Shown piece by piece: positions 25,401 to 37,927 of a stretch of DNA of 61,041 bases (positions within the stretch are counted from its first letter, which is position 1; every line of letters starts with the position of its first letter). The notes beneath the pieces were generated by a model. The model worked only from the letters and a program-made list of their open reading frames with translations, had not been told where the DNA came from and made no database searches. The position numbers and the translations under genes were made by a program. Source of the stretch: Pyrenochaeta sp. MPI-SDFR-AT-0127 (taxonomy: Eukaryota; Ascomycota; Dothideomycetes; Pleosporales; Cucurbitariaceae); NCBI GenBank assembly GCA_020747015.1, contig JAGTJM010000116.1:1-61041 (forward strand), read 5' to 3'.

Positions 25401-27176
25401 TTCATCTAGACATCATCTCACTCCTTCACGAACTTACTCTACGCTGATCAGCAGACTGCCTGACTGTATACAGCGGCATCGACGGCAACGGCACTTGTGT
25501 CGTTACTATAGATTTTGTGCGAACACCCGGGCTGGAGTGACCCCAAGCTGATTGGACCCGTCGCTCATGCCGTCTACGGGAGCCTTGCGGCGATCACACC
25601 ACTTCATTACGAATGGGGTCCTCGTTCACGGTTCATTTGGGCTAGAAAGCATCTGCTCATAGCCTGTCGGGCTCTCGTGTTGATCAGTGCTGTCAGAGGC
25701 ACTTTATGTGAGATGAAGCTTATGGAGAGGACTGTAGGTTAAGCAATACATTTGGCACGATGCTCAACTCGCTGTTAAGTTGATATAGCTGGAGCTGCTA
25801 TACAATGCGAAGACAAATTGGTTAGGTGACGGTGGGTAGCTGCTGGAACCCTTGATACCCTTATCAAGGACTCGCATCCTTGTGAGGATCATGTTTTTCA
25901 ACAGTGTTGACGCGTGTAGTGGCATGGGTTCCTCCCAAGCGTTTCTCCTCTTAGACACTGCATCCATACACTCATTTACTGCGCGCCTTACTTGAGATTC
26001 TGCGATGAAGTGGAGAGCGACAAGGACTGTATGGCGCCCTAGGTGAAACGATGCTCTCTATTGGTGCTTCTAGTGTCGAGTGCGGTTCTTCTCGCCTCAA
26101 TTCTTCGTTAGATTGGGAGATCATGAGCTCATGGAGAAGAGCCTCTGACCCCCACCAGGTCGGCGCTGGGACGTGGATGGGTCTAGAGCGACAAGTCTCG
26201 AACGACTTGGAATCCATCACGCGCTTTGGACTGCCAATTTTCGTGGAAGGAGCAGCCATCAAAATGCTTCAAGCTGTATGATCTATGACTCGACAAGAAA
26301 TGAGACGCAAGGCGGCACACGTCCCTTAGGTCTCACCAATGCGACCGATGGGGCACGATTGAAGATTCCCTGAATGCGACGCAACCGATGCGTAGCTGTA
26401 TTTACCGCCCAAAGAACATGCTAACGGTATTGGATTGCTACGGCTACATCAATCTTTTCTGGTTTTCACCTGACGCTGATGCTTTGATGACCGCCGTGAG
26501 ACACAAAATCGCTGATCACGTCATCATACAGCTTGCTCAATACTCACATTCGCAAAAGTTCGCCACCTCCATTGCCGGCATGTCACGGGCTTGAATGATC
26601 CGTCGTGTTCATGGCTGCCTGGACTCACAGGACAGCGTTCCAGTCCATTGTGTCTATGCATACGGCTACTAGGGATATCTATGGACTGGGTGTTAGCTTC
26701 GCTGAGACCATTTCCCGTCGAAGTCAAGATATCCTAGAAACAGGATTTTCAATACCACTAACACTGGCCTTCATTGTCCCTTGACATTCATTCATACCCA
26801 CGATTGGATATAAGTCCCATACTTTTTCCTACCACGTATTTGGAAAGTTGTGGCAACGATGGGCGACTCCGCTCTTGTCGAACGGCGTACATGATCTCAC
26901 TCTTCCTTCTCTATGAGTTCAACACTAGGAAGATTGGACTTGAGTGAGGTGGCTTCTGACACTGAAAGCAGCGAAGCTTCTACTTTGATAAAATTCTCTG
27001 ATTCCTGGCCATAATACAAGTATAAAGACTTTATTTCGATCCTAGGGCACTATTATCGAATGAGATCGAGCACTTCACAGTTTTCAAAGGGCGGAGCCAT
27101 AAGACGACATAGAAGAGCCAAAATGAGGCGTTTACAGTGGAGGCTGCATCATAATCATCTAAGTCAGTGGCAGAAT
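22465..27176. other. Long gene-poor interval with unassignable open frames
   Basis: Many open frames of 60-108 codons occur on both strands (for example 23,556-23,825 minus, 24,946-25,272 plus, 25,972-26,262 minus against 26,051-26,281 plus). Several read without obvious low-complexity bias, and opposite strands compete, so none can be chosen. No domain, splice pattern, repeat or element end is recognised. The interval looks like decayed unique sequence and not like a RIP block. Confidence 0.35.
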
Positions 27177-27410
27177 TTATGCGTGGATGTCGGCGTTGCT
27201 AAGTTCGATCACGTTCCTAAATCTGTCACTGCATGCAAGAAAGTACGTCATAGCAATCAGCAAATGGCGAGACAAGACGGCATTCCCTATCAATGTTTTC
27301 TCATTGTACCTAACTTTTCGTAGGCGCTTAGGCCGGTCCGTGTCAACATCTGCGACCTGCTGGATTACCGACGCAACCCCGATATCCCTCTCCTTCGCTT
27401 TAGCACTCAT
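27177..27410 (-). CDS. Possible small gene with a frame-neutral intron, unknown function
   Basis: From the ATG at 27,410 a 77-codon frame runs to TAA at 27,177. Inside it lies a good-looking intron of 81 nt (27,309-27,229): GTACAATG donor, GCTGAT and TATGAC branch-like words, and a pyrimidine-rich TTTCTTGCATGCAG acceptor. Because 81 is divisible by three, both the spliced (50 aa) and unspliced (77 aa) forms stay in frame. The same frame is open upstream to about 27,495 apart from a TAA at 27,423-27,425, so the gene may have begun further upstream. The product is basic in the middle (RPKRLRKV) with no recognised family. Confidence 0.3.
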   Translation of the reverse strand: MSAKAKERDIGVASVIQQVADVDTDRPKRLRKVRYNEKTLIGNAVLSRHLLIAMTYFLACSDRFRNVIELSNADIHA

Positions 27411-27999
27411 CGTGCCTTTTGCTTATACACTCAAGAACAGCGCATTTTCTCGAAAGAAATTGGGAAGCGAGACGGCGTCATTCAGGGAACGCTAAGGAGG
27501 ATATAGTCAAGGTAAACAACATCGGATGTCCTGGGGCACTGCAGCTTTATTTGACATAACGCCTTCTTTTGATAAATTATCAGTCGCCGTAGTTTTCGGA
27601 TTTCAACTCCAGCAATAGAAGCACGAATACGGACACAATTGTGCAAGTCGTAGCTTGAGGATTATGTTAGCCCAGATGACTCGGTCGTGCCCACAAGTAA
27701 ATCGCTCGGAGATTGAGATATCTCGCAAAAGCTGGTGGAAGGCGTCAGCTGCTGTGCATGCCCTCGATATTACAGTATTCGCTCGAGGTAGTGATGTACA
27801 GATGGCTCATCACCGCCACGACGCAAGCATCAAGCACGTAACAGGGTGTTGAACAGCAAGAGTGTCAAATTGAGTGTTCAGTGTTTGTCGCAGACCCATC
27901 ACTAATCTCACTCTATCGACTAAATCTTGTGCCAACAGTCGCGGTAAGACAAGGGAGACGAGTGTTATTCATCTGTGAAATAATAAACAGTTTTAAGGC

Positions 28000-28890
28000 C
28001 TCTTAATTCATAAGAAACTCGGCGGAGTACTGTTAATATTCTAATAAATATTTGATTTATTTTAAGCGCTTACACTATTTATAGAAGATAATATATATAT
28101 GCTATTTTATAAGTTAGGTAGATTCTAAGAGCTACTATAGTACGCCTCTAAAAATTCTCGTCGCTAAGGTTTTTCCTTACTAAGCTATACTAAAAAGTAA
28201 GTATTTTTAAGATAACCTTAACTTTAGTAATATACTATAAAGTTAGCTAAAAAAAAATTTTTATAGATAATCTCTTATTAATATATAAAATAATAAGAGT
28301 ATATTCTATCTACTATAGTCTATTTATATACTTATTTCTAAGAAATATAAGAAAAAAAAAGAGAAAAAGTAACTTTTTATATATAACTTTTTAGAAAACT
28401 AAAAAAGTTAAACTTTAAACTTATATATTTTTATTAAGAAATTTTATTTTAAATTTTTATAGAATTAATATAAATATTTTAGTAAAGTTTTATAAGTATT
28501 ATTAAAATATAAATAAAAGAGTAAATTAATTATAAGTTATTTTAATATAAAATTACTAAATCTTTAGAAGAGTACTATAGCTCTTAAATTATAGTTTTTA
28601 AAATATAAACTTATTTATAGTATAATTTTATTTTAATAATATTACTAAAAAAAACTATTAATAAAAGATAATTATATATAAATTTTCTATCTATATACTT
28701 TAAGCCTATAGCTTAGTAGGTAAAATAAGCTATATATAATAGCTCTAATAAGTATTTATACTTTTATAAATATCTAACTATTTTTAATAATACTTTAATT
28801 TATTTTATCTATAGTTACTCTAAAATTAAAAGATAGAAAAAATAAAGTAGTAAGTGTTTTAAGAAAAGAGCTACCTGGCTTAATATAGAG
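28000..28890. mobile_element. RIP-type A/T block, about 0.9 kb
   Basis: Very A/T-rich with long A and T runs and few CpA/TpG. It differs in texture from the block at 12.2-15.1 kb by having more AAA/TTT and fewer TAG words, which suggests a different parent sequence. A small GC-bearing patch (TCTCGTCGCTAAGG) survives near 28,158. No ends or coding motif can be read. Confidence 0.6.
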
Positions 28891-28899
28891 TGCAAGCTA

Positions 28900-29799
28900 A
28901 CGATTTTAATGTGACCGACTAGATATAGTGCTGTTTAATATCCGGGTGTCCGTTACTTCCTCGCATATTATCTTCAACGCTCTAGGGCTTGCCTAGAAGG
29001 GCTACACTTAACTACGACTGCTTTTCCCTTATGTAGGATCCTTTAATGCTCTAGTATTACCTAAATTAAGTTATATACTGAATAATTATACAAACAATAC
29101 CATACAAGATTTGCGGCGGCACAATTTGTTTTCAACGTAAGTAATGCCAGAATGTTTGTATAGGTTATAGGCCATGCAGCATCATGCACTATAGCATGGC
29201 GGCAATGCTGACAACATGCTTGTCTACCTGGCGTGCTGATTAGTCAATCTTTATTGTAGCTAATCTGGAGGTACGTTGTCTCGGGGAGCTGTAAATACAG
29301 TATCATCTGACTGGCACTGTACGCCAAATTCGTGGAGGATATGGCACCGCAACTTCCTTATGTCTAGATCACGATTCGATAATAGCAACTGTGCCTCTAG
29401 CTGTGCTACCTTCAATCAATGAAAGTCCGCAAGTCAAATGTTCTACAGGGAGACTCGGGGTCTAGGACGTCGCTACAATGAGGTTCTTGATAAGGTGACA
29501 CCGACTTCACGAGTCTTGGCATCAAAGCTTGCTGAGATCATGAGCAATCTGCTTGTGAGCGATTGGTTGGAATTGGGACCTACTGTTACCATCATGATTT
29601 CCATCGCATCCCAACTTCCTAGAGAATTGCGTCAATACTTGTGGTTTGTCACTAGTGTGGAACATCTGGGAGGACGCAGCGAAGGGGTTCAATTCAAACT
29701 TGGGTGAAGCCACCTGAGAGTTCTTCTAACTTGGATAGCCTGCTGAAAATATATTGTTCCAGTGCACCGAGTGATCAGCTTATCAACCTGACCTAACGT
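28900..29799. other. Intergenic region with one coding-like stretch
   Basis: The plus-strand stretch 29,438-29,707 is open for 89 codons and reads as a helical protein (VLASKLAEIMSNLLVSDWLE), without start context or a recognised family. The remainder holds short frames only. Confidence 0.25.
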
Positions 29800-29811
29800 T
29801 AAGCACAAATG

Positions 29812-30121
29812 TTGCCAGACCGAATCAAGTCAAGGTGACTTCGTTATTTCTCTTCCTTTTGCATGGGGACATGAAGACCTCGAGATCATGGGAACGAGAC
29901 ACATTATCTATCTTCTTGCGATAGCTCTTCTCGATCAGATCGACAGTGTCTTAGACGGAATCTCAACTCAATTTGCTCATCCGTTCTTTGCCTACAATGA
30001 GGACTACTTGACTGCGCAGGTCTCTAACTGGAATAAAGTTCCTGGCCTTCATCGTTTTACACCTGGACTACCGACCGTTTACTCTGTCGAACGTCACACC
30101 AGCACAATTGTACTAACATGA
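29812..30121 (+). CDS. Coding-like fragment, unknown protein
   Basis: An open stretch leads through GDFVISLPFAWGHEDLEIMG and a hydrophobic segment (HIIYLLAIALLDQI) to a stop at 30,121. An ATG at 29,888 gives 77 codons, but the coherent reading continues upstream of it, so the ATG may be internal. No family is recognised. The left end of the transposon at 30,343 lies 220 bp downstream, so the gene's 3' region may have been affected by insertion. Confidence 0.3.
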
Positions 30122-30342
30122 CACCGGAGACAAGCCGACATTGGCGCACCCAAGACCATGTGAGCTGCACTGCATAGCTCAATACCACATATCATCCAAT
30201 GCGAAGAGACCTTAATGGTTAACCATACTTCGAACGTTATTTCTACAAGTCTCACAGAAGACCGATGCTCTCACGACCCGACGCCCGAGGGCAGAGACTG
30301 ACTAATTACATAATGCGAGTCTGACAGACCCGGCTCTATATA

Positions 30343-30398
30343 ACGTGTTCCACTACCTAGTAGACTATACTACCTAGTAGGCCCCCTAACTAAAACGC
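30343..30398 (+). repeat. Left terminal inverted repeat of the 2.08-kb element
   Basis: Fifty-six bases pairing with 32,371-32,426. This arm carries the RIP changes (for example CTACCTAG where the right arm has CCACCTAG). Confidence 0.8.
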
Positions 30399-31142
30399 TT
30401 AATAGTATAATAATAATAGCTAAATAATAATATAATAAATTTCTATAAAATTATATAATAAGCTAGTAGATTACTATTATACTATATCTTTTATATCCTT
30501 ATTTATAGTATTTATTATAGATTAGAGGTATATACTTATATACCTAAGTATACCTATCTTAATAGGCCTTCTTAATAGCTAAATTAGCTATTATAGCTAA
30601 TATATACTTATACTTAGTCTAAAGAATACCTTCTATAATAATATATTATCTATACTTATTCTTTCTTTATCTATAGTAATAATTAAGAGCTTATAGTTTA
30701 CTATTCTTCTTTACTAAGATTATTACTAAGTTTATTATAAGCCAATAACCTTTAATAAGCTAAGAGATTATAAGGCTAGTACGACTTTATAATTAATATT
30801 AGAGAAGATCTTATATAAGATATATCTACTACTTAAGCTAACTTATTATATATAGTATCTTAGCTATCTATATAGCCTCTCTATTAACTATTATCTCTAG
30901 TAGAGATAGTATTCTAATAATAGTAAGATATAAGAGAATATACTCTAGATTATAAGAGATAAGGCCTACTACTTAGAAGGTACTTTAGATATTCTACTCT
31001 ATAAATATATATATATAGATATAAAGATATATAAATAAAAACTTCTTCTTATTAATATAGTAGATACTTTAGTAAGTAAGCTTATTAATTTTATATCTAT
31101 ATATAGTCTTAAGAGATAAGAAGTAGCTAATATTAAGAAGCT

Positions 31143-31455
31143 ATAATAATATAGGTACTAGAGGATTCTAAAAGAGATTTAAGTATAACTTAAAGGTATA
31201 TAGGAGTATATACTATAGGAGATAACTAAGAATACCTCTATTCCTATAGGTCTAGTATAGAAGGATAAGAAGAACTTATCCTACTATCTACTACTAAAGA
31301 GCTATATTTATATATAGGGAAATAGGGGTAATAGGCCTATTTAGGGTAGTATTAGAGGTAGGTCTAATACTACCTAAGTAGGACTCTTTATCCTATAGGA
31401 ACGCATAAGTATTTCTATTTCTATATAATATTTATTATAGAAGCTATAAAAGATA
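31143..31455. repeat. Block shared with 60,163-60,478
   Basis: About 315 bases in the same orientation align by eye along their length, with long identical words such as GATAACTAAGAATACCTCTA and CTACTATCTACTACTAAAGA; most differences are C/T or G/A. Similarity fades on both sides, so the block is a shared module and not a full second copy. Confidence 0.7.
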
Positions 31456-32370
31456 GCTAGTATAAGTAGATATATAAAGGCTTATAATCTTATATTCTAT
31501 ATAATAGCTATTTAACTTAGGTATAATATAGCTATTATAGCTATTAAGAATAAGTAACTTTTAAATACTTAAGGTATAAGACTCTATATACCTATTAAGA
31601 TACTTTAACTACTTAAGACCTAGCTTATCTATTCTTTAGCTATTATTACTTATACCTATTATCTAATTATAAGATAGATTATAATACTAGCTTATTTAGT
31701 AGACTTTACTAGTTAAGAAAATAAAAGGTATAATTATCTAGCTATATAATAACTACTTTATCTTTTATATTAAAGCTTAAGATAACTTTTAATATTATAG
31801 TAATACCTATTATAAAGCTAGTTTTATTAAAATTATATATATCCTTATCTAGAATTCTATATATCTAGTATATATCTTATATAAGCTTAAACTAAATAGT
31901 TATCTTAATAGGATTCTTATATTAAGTATACTAACTATATAATTTTCTATTCTACTTTATCTAAAGCTTAGACTAGTAATTAATAAACGATTCTATCTAA
32001 TTTAATCTAATAGGCTATAAAGAAGGATCTTAGCTATAGGTAGTAAGTAATATATTTATTATTTAATAGAGATTAATTATCTAGAGTAGAAAGCTTTATC
32101 TATTAAAATCTAGAACCTACTAGATAAAAGACTACTCCTCTTTTTATTATAGCTTATATTTATAAATATAGGTAATAGCTTAAGGTTAAGTATTTTAATA
32201 GTAGTATTTAAGTATTATTTAAGTAATCTTATATAATAAAATAAGCTAATACTAGCTTTTAATATATTTTAATTAAGAGAACTATATTATAAGATTAATT
32301 CTACTCTCTCTTTAAGGTAATATATACTATAGTTAATATATTAAGGCTATTAAGGTTAAACGCGTTATAC

Positions 32371-32426
32371 GCGTTTTGGTTAGGTGGCCTACTAGGTGGT
32401 GTGGTCCACTAGGTGGTGGAACACGT
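32371..32426 (-). repeat. Right terminal inverted repeat of the 2.08-kb element
   Basis: The less mutated arm, ending GGTGGAACACGT and followed by TA. It gives the best surviving view of the family's original end sequence. Confidence 0.8.
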
Positions 32427-32428
32427 TA

Positions 32429-34739
32429 TAAGGACTACATACACGGCAGACGGCCATCACGATACCTATGGCAGAATTCTATCATGCAACCATCGCCTCC
32501 ATTCTTCACCTGGTCCGCTGCTTTCTTCACGTGGTTGAGTCGGGGCAGCGATAACCGCATGGAAGCCACCTCGTCGAGCATTAGACACGAACGCTATGAA
32601 GCTTGCAGGTACGGCAAGACCGAGCCGGCTAGTGTCACGGCCGATAGATTTTCGCTCGTATGACGTCAGCGTGTTATAGTAACCGCCGCGGCTGTATCAG
32701 TCGCGGTTCTTTGGCTCATGGAAGGCAGCCATTCGAATGTCTCGTTGAGATGGAATAATGCAACGGCATGCTCGTGTCGCATTTGTCCGTACAACAGTGA
32801 TCGTGCGGCACATCGCGAGTGCAGCAGTCTTTGCATCCAGCGCGCTTCCCAATAGTTTGGGTGTCTCGGGCCTTGAAGAGTTCTCATAGCGAACCAACGT
32901 TAAAGCTTAGCTGTTTGTTCCTTTGAACCGCTTCGAAGAGTTGTGGGATTTTTACGATATGCAGATGATTAACAAAACCGCATACTAGTTCTGCAGAAAT
33001 GTCTTGGGGCATATTTCTTACCATACTATAGACTTAGCAATGTTGATAGCCAAATAGAAATCGAGTTCGCAGCCCCGTATGCATTCATGTACCAAGCTGA
33101 GTTGACATGTTATCTAATGCTACCCCTGTGGACGTTGATCGAAATTAGACTATTTCTCTCTCTCGTCCCATCTCCCCCGCTGTAGGCCTCTACTGTCTGC
33201 TCACTACGGTCTCCATGCTATCGGTGCTTCCACAGGCGCACAGTGATTTTACAAATAAGGCGCAAGTTCACTGACAAGTCATCACAGTATTACAAGTCCA
33301 TACATTGCGCCAGGCCTACATTAATATCACGAAAGATTGTAGTAGCCTTAAGTTGTTCATAACTGGCTGGAATCTGTGATTGGGATCGTAGTCTAATTGA
33401 GAGTTTGAAGCATGGAAACGCTAATAACTATTAACGTTTGACTCGCCTAGCAGCAGGGAACTCAGAATCCTTCACATGACAAAATGTTTTGGATTTCTGC
33501 AGTCGATAATTGAACCTCGCCTCTGCACCAATTATGCCCCTCACATTCGTCCAGGCCCAGACACATATAGACATTGCCGTAACATACTTGCACGCTACAC
33601 GCAATTGCTTTAGGTCGCTTCCAAGGCGTTGTGCTGCGAGTGGCGGCTTAAGATCTACAATGAGCTGTCGGAGAGAGCGAGGTGCTATCGATCGTCTCTT
33701 CTCTATCCTTGGTCATGTATACATTCATGTCACTATCATATCCAGAACGCCTTCATAGTGCTCCGGAGTTACTGTCTAGAAGTTGGAAAGTGTCGTTCAA
33801 TGCATACGTGTATAAGATGTCCCTCATTTGACTCTGGCAAGATAGCCTCGACAGCCATTATTGAGAAATCCCATACCAGAGACGCGCTCTCGTGCTCCTT
33901 AGAAGATGTACACAGCAATCCAGCCGACATTATTACGCTACAGCCACGAGTCCAGCGCGAACCAGGAGACATCATCTTGATCACTTTATTATAACGCACT
34001 CGTCATCCTTCGAATGCGCTCGGAGCGCCGAAGACTCTGCTGTAGCTTCGTTCAGGGCTCTGCCATATCGCCGTTTGGTGTGCCTAGAGCCTGTGAGAAA
34101 TATTATTTCACTTTAGTTGACAAGTTTTAGGCGGCTAGTAGAGCGGTCTTTGAACACAGTGTCAATCGCGACCTCAACGTCGCAGCTCGTGAGCAGAGAA
34201 CGCTAAAAGATCACTAACGCTTTACCATATGTTCTTCAGGACTTGACGTTATTCAATATGTTTTAGGGGCTGCTCTACTTCAGATCTCACCTAGGAATAC
34301 ATGTGAACGACGCATCCGTAGCTGTCCAATTTGCCATAGCGGCTTTGTGGAGAGAGCTGTCAGACGGGTACCCAAATGTTAGGATTGGAGTATCCGCCCT
34401 GTGTAGATTGGCAGATTGAACTACACGACGAATCTTCCACAATGTTTCTCGGTGTAGCGCGGTAGTCACGCTGGCCAGCGGCGTCTCATCGATTACAGTC
34501 GCATTTCTACACGCAACACATGTATTCCCATTGGTAGGGCATCTACCCTGCAGCTGTGACCATAACTCATCATTGTGGGCTGTGAAGTTCTTCTACGTGG
34601 CAGGCAAGCAAGCCAAATTACAGTGTCCTGTGGCTGTAACGAACAACACAGGTCCACACCACTCTGAATTGTGCCTCTCTGCTTACCCTTAGCACGCACC
34701 TCGGTTCTGGTTTGCTTTTCATGCGGCTATCTGCGCATA
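32429..34739. other. Interval with unassigned open frames
   Basis: Directly right of the transposon, a plus frame to 32,663 and minus frames at 32,666-32,897 read coherently but lack starts or motifs. At 33,510-34,116 three plus frames and one minus frame (33,769-33,999) overlap and cannot be ranked. From 32,900 to 33,500 nothing is seen. Confidence 0.3.
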
Positions 34740-35027
34740 TCACCTCCTAGCTGCCTTTTCCATGTCAGCATCCCAGTTGCAAAGGTTTTCACGGCAAAGA
34801 TCTGATCCGTCGGCTTCTTCCCGAGGAACATACTCAATAATGAACAGATTCTTACGATAAAAGCGAGGTGACCTTTTTATGGGACATACCCGTTTAGTTG
34901 ATTTGAACTGCACATGCTGCTCTTCGGCACCTTTGATAGAGACAGATCCTCCACTTTCGCTAAGATGAGCCAACTCGACGCTGGGAGGCTCGTACTTGCG
35001 GCTCAGGTTCTCGTCCAGTACTTGCTG
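34740..35027 (-). CDS. Coding-like terminal exon, unknown family
   Basis: An open stretch of 96 codons ends at 34,740. It begins after a candidate acceptor (CATCGTAG at 35,028) with QQVLDENLSRKYEPPSVELA and continues through SESGGSVSIKGAEEQHVQF, CPIKRSPRFYRKNLFIIEYV and a charged tail. An internal ATG at 34,973 gives 77 codons. The reading is the most protein-like of this neighbourhood but I do not recognise it. Upstream, competing frames on both strands (34,960-35,431) prevent a full model. Confidence 0.35.
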   Translation of the reverse strand, partial: QQVLDENLSRKYEPPSVELAHLSESGGSVSIKGAEEQHVQFKSTKRVCPIKRSPRFYRKNLFIIEYVPREEADGSDLCRENLCNWDADMEKAARR

Positions 35028-37927
35028 CTACGATGCAAGTGAGAACAAGCGCAGATCCATCGGTGGTCTCAACTTCAATTCCTGCAACTGCGTCCAGCAG
35101 CGCAAGCTCTACATGCCCAGCAGCGGGTGTCGGTACGGGCACACAAGTTTTATCTGGTGAAAGCAGGGTCGGGCGGCTTCCACTTCGAGGCGGCTCGGCG
35201 GGACCATGTGTCCATCGGCGATATTGTCACAATCTAGTCCTGTCCCCAGACCTCTCGGTCGCTCGCGCAGAGTACGGAAGCGTGTGCGTGTCCTACAAGT
35301 ACACTGTGAAGGGCACGCCTATCATACAGCTGAAGCGGTTGCCCATACTTGGACGCAGTTATAGCAGTCGGTCCCAAATTCCATGGAAGGTGTTGACAAA
35401 CGATCAGGCCGCGTTGAGAATGGGAAACTAAGAAGCAGATACGAGGGTTATAAGTGCTATTTGTTGACAGCTGTTAGTAAATGCGCCATCTACCTAATTG
35501 CTTGGTAAATCGCTGGCAGTGAAAAGCCGCGATGTATACAGGAAGTGGGCTGTATGTCGCTAGTTCAGACACTACGTGGGAGGATACTGTATTTGAACAA
35601 TTGTGAAAGTCGGGACACTGACCTCTGACATTCCCACTGACACTTCTTCTACTTCGCATTTCGTACTCGGGAGCCTATACCGCGATATCGAAAGAGTAAG
35701 CAATACGCGCCATCAAAGACACGATGTTGCTGCTGCGGGTGGAGTCGCATTCCCCGTGAACTGAAGGTCTGAATAACTATCACAACCAACAAGGTCTCAT
35801 ACAGTATGGAAAGCCCGTGAGCGGAGAGGACTCTACGTGTGACTGTGACATGGTGCTCGATCACTGCAGATTGAGTGTCATCAAAGTACAACATCGTGGG
35901 CAGCTTTGCAAGGACCAACCATAGCGGTCACTCGTGAGCGACACTAATTTTGAAATCCTACGCAGAGTTAGACCACTATGTGCTTGTTACTATTCGTACT
36001 TGTTCGTCAGCGATGACACTTAGCCTATGCCACAATTGGCTCTAGCTTTAGCGTAACGCAAAGCAGTTGGGTAGGAACAGTATCATCAAAGCAGAGGCAA
36101 TATTTTCACAATCACGACGAACGCGAGTAGATTTGATAGCGATGTGAAAGGAAGGTGACACGGTATCTCCAGAGTGCTTACGCCCAGTGATTATACATTC
36201 ACTAACGACGACAATACCAGCAACAATAAGCCTCGAGTACAGTAGTGTTTTCACGTGTTGGGCGCCGGCGCGCAGTGTTCGCCGACCAAGCTTAACACGA
36301 AGGCCGCTCATTCAGCCGTAGCCATCCTCAGTGAACCATTGTTATCTGCCACCAATTTGTATCATTATGTGTCTGATTGCAGCAGTCGAATGGTCGAATG
36401 GGGTAATAAACTTAATCTATAGAAGACACCCACAAGTATTTGTACTAAGAGAAGCGCCTAATATGGAACCGTGCACCACCCGTGCCGTCGACATTCACTC
36501 TTAGAGCGGTGTCCTCAACATTCACACTGATAGTGCACTGAAACCAACTGCAGCGTTGTTGCACATTGCAACGCCTTGTTGGGAAAGCGCAACCTTGGCC
36601 TAAAACTCTTCATGATGCAGTGTGACCTCAAGTACACCACGCTCTATGCGACTCAGGACGCGTCGACACACTCGATTCCACATCGCAATACCTGTACGTG
36701 ATGGCCATGCTGACATGCTAACAGCGTGGGCACACGTCCTCATAGCTTGGTGTCTGCAGATTGAGAGCGCAAACATTGCGCGAATCAAATTTCGATCATA
36801 ATGACACCCACCTATCGTGCTGTTTCATACGCCCTTCGTAAAGTATCGATGCTAACGTATCCTAACGAGTTCGGCGATCTTTAGATGGTTTTGGCAATGA
36901 TTTAGGCTCCACAGCTTATCACCTATTTGGCGCTTTCACGTGATCCTCCGAAGATACAGCGCTATGAATTTTAGCTCGCTCGTTATCGCACCCAGGTTCC
37001 CATGCTGTGGCCACGATTAGACGACCATAGAATAATACAATTTACGTAAAAACTTACCCAATATCAAGTTTTGAACATTAACTTCGATTACATGGGAGGA
37101 TCAACCACGCATCAGCACACACCGCCTTTACACGCTGCGATACCCTGGACTGTTATCATCTGCATCTCTCTTGCCGCGCATATAATAATTTTCAAAGGAG
37201 GTTCTCCGAGCGCTGTGTTCTGCTGTTCTGACCTGGCGTGGGCGGAATTCTGCGCATAGACTGAGGTGGGATTCCGTTATTCCTTAGGTAAACTAGAGAT
37301 CCCTGTCTTCATGCATGGCCTTCCGAGTAAAGAATCTGTGAGTTCTTCTCACAGGACAATCGCGAGGACGGCTTCTTCCCCGTTTGATATTCTGCCTTAG
37401 AAGACTTTCACTGAGAGTCGAGCATGATGCCTGCAGGTACCGGTGTATAATCCATTAGATAGAACCTTAGACCAGCCAGACGCATCAGAGAATTAATTGA
37501 AAGGAAGACGTCATAATAAGGGAAGGTAGCTTGGCGTAACTTTTTGTAAAGAGCCCGTCCAAAGCTCGGATAGCCTGTAGCCTAATGATATTGCTCACTT
37601 TTGTTGTATAACCCGGCTTTCACTGACAGCTCTTCTGCATCTGCTCCAAGTCTGCCCAGGCACACCTATTTTTACTTCCACAAGTCAGTTGACATGGCTG
37701 ATACGAACGATGATTTCTTCTGCTATAACCGAAAGCCAACTGATTAGACCCTGATGTTAATCTTGCAGTAGGGTGTGAATTGGTCGCAAGTGGGTGAGGT
37801 GAGGGTCTTTGATCGCTTGGTACCACATTGCCAATACTGTTCTGTGCATTCCCACTTCTCGCTATTCCCAGTGCTCGCGCCGGTCAACCCAAAATCTTGT
37901 AAGCTAGGCTAAGATTCTCCGTCACTT
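35028..37927. other. Interval with unassigned open frames
   Basis: A plus frame of 132 codons (35,033-35,431) and another plus reading around 35,150-35,230 (KFYLVKAGSGGFHFEAA) occupy the same DNA. Minus frames at 35,649-35,918 (hydrophobic centre LYETLLVVIVIQ) and 36,048-36,311 are short and motif-free. From 36,320 to 37,600 nothing is recognised. Confidence 0.3.

Larger units (their letters stand above)
30343..32426. mobile_element. 2.08-kb terminal-inverted-repeat DNA transposon (Tc1/mariner-Fot1-like), RIP-mutated
   Basis: The left end (ACGTGTTCCACTACCTAG...) and the reverse complement of the right end (ACGTGTTCCACCACCTAG...) match over 56 bp with seven differences, and TA dinucleotides flank both ends (30,341-30,342 and 32,427-32,428). 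Ends of this kind, TA duplication and a length near 2 kb fit the Fot1/pogo branch of Tc1/mariner elements, which encode a single DDE transposase; no transposase can be read because the interior is almost free of CpA, TpG and CpG and full of stops. Six of the seven end differences are T/A in the left arm where the right arm has CpA or TpG, the exact RIP change. The family assignment is an inference from size and ends. Confidence 0.8.

Noticed and set aside
32429..32663. A transposase C-terminus just outside the right transposon end
   Set aside because: The stretch lies beyond the terminal repeat and TA duplication, so it belongs to flanking DNA; no transposase motif is present.
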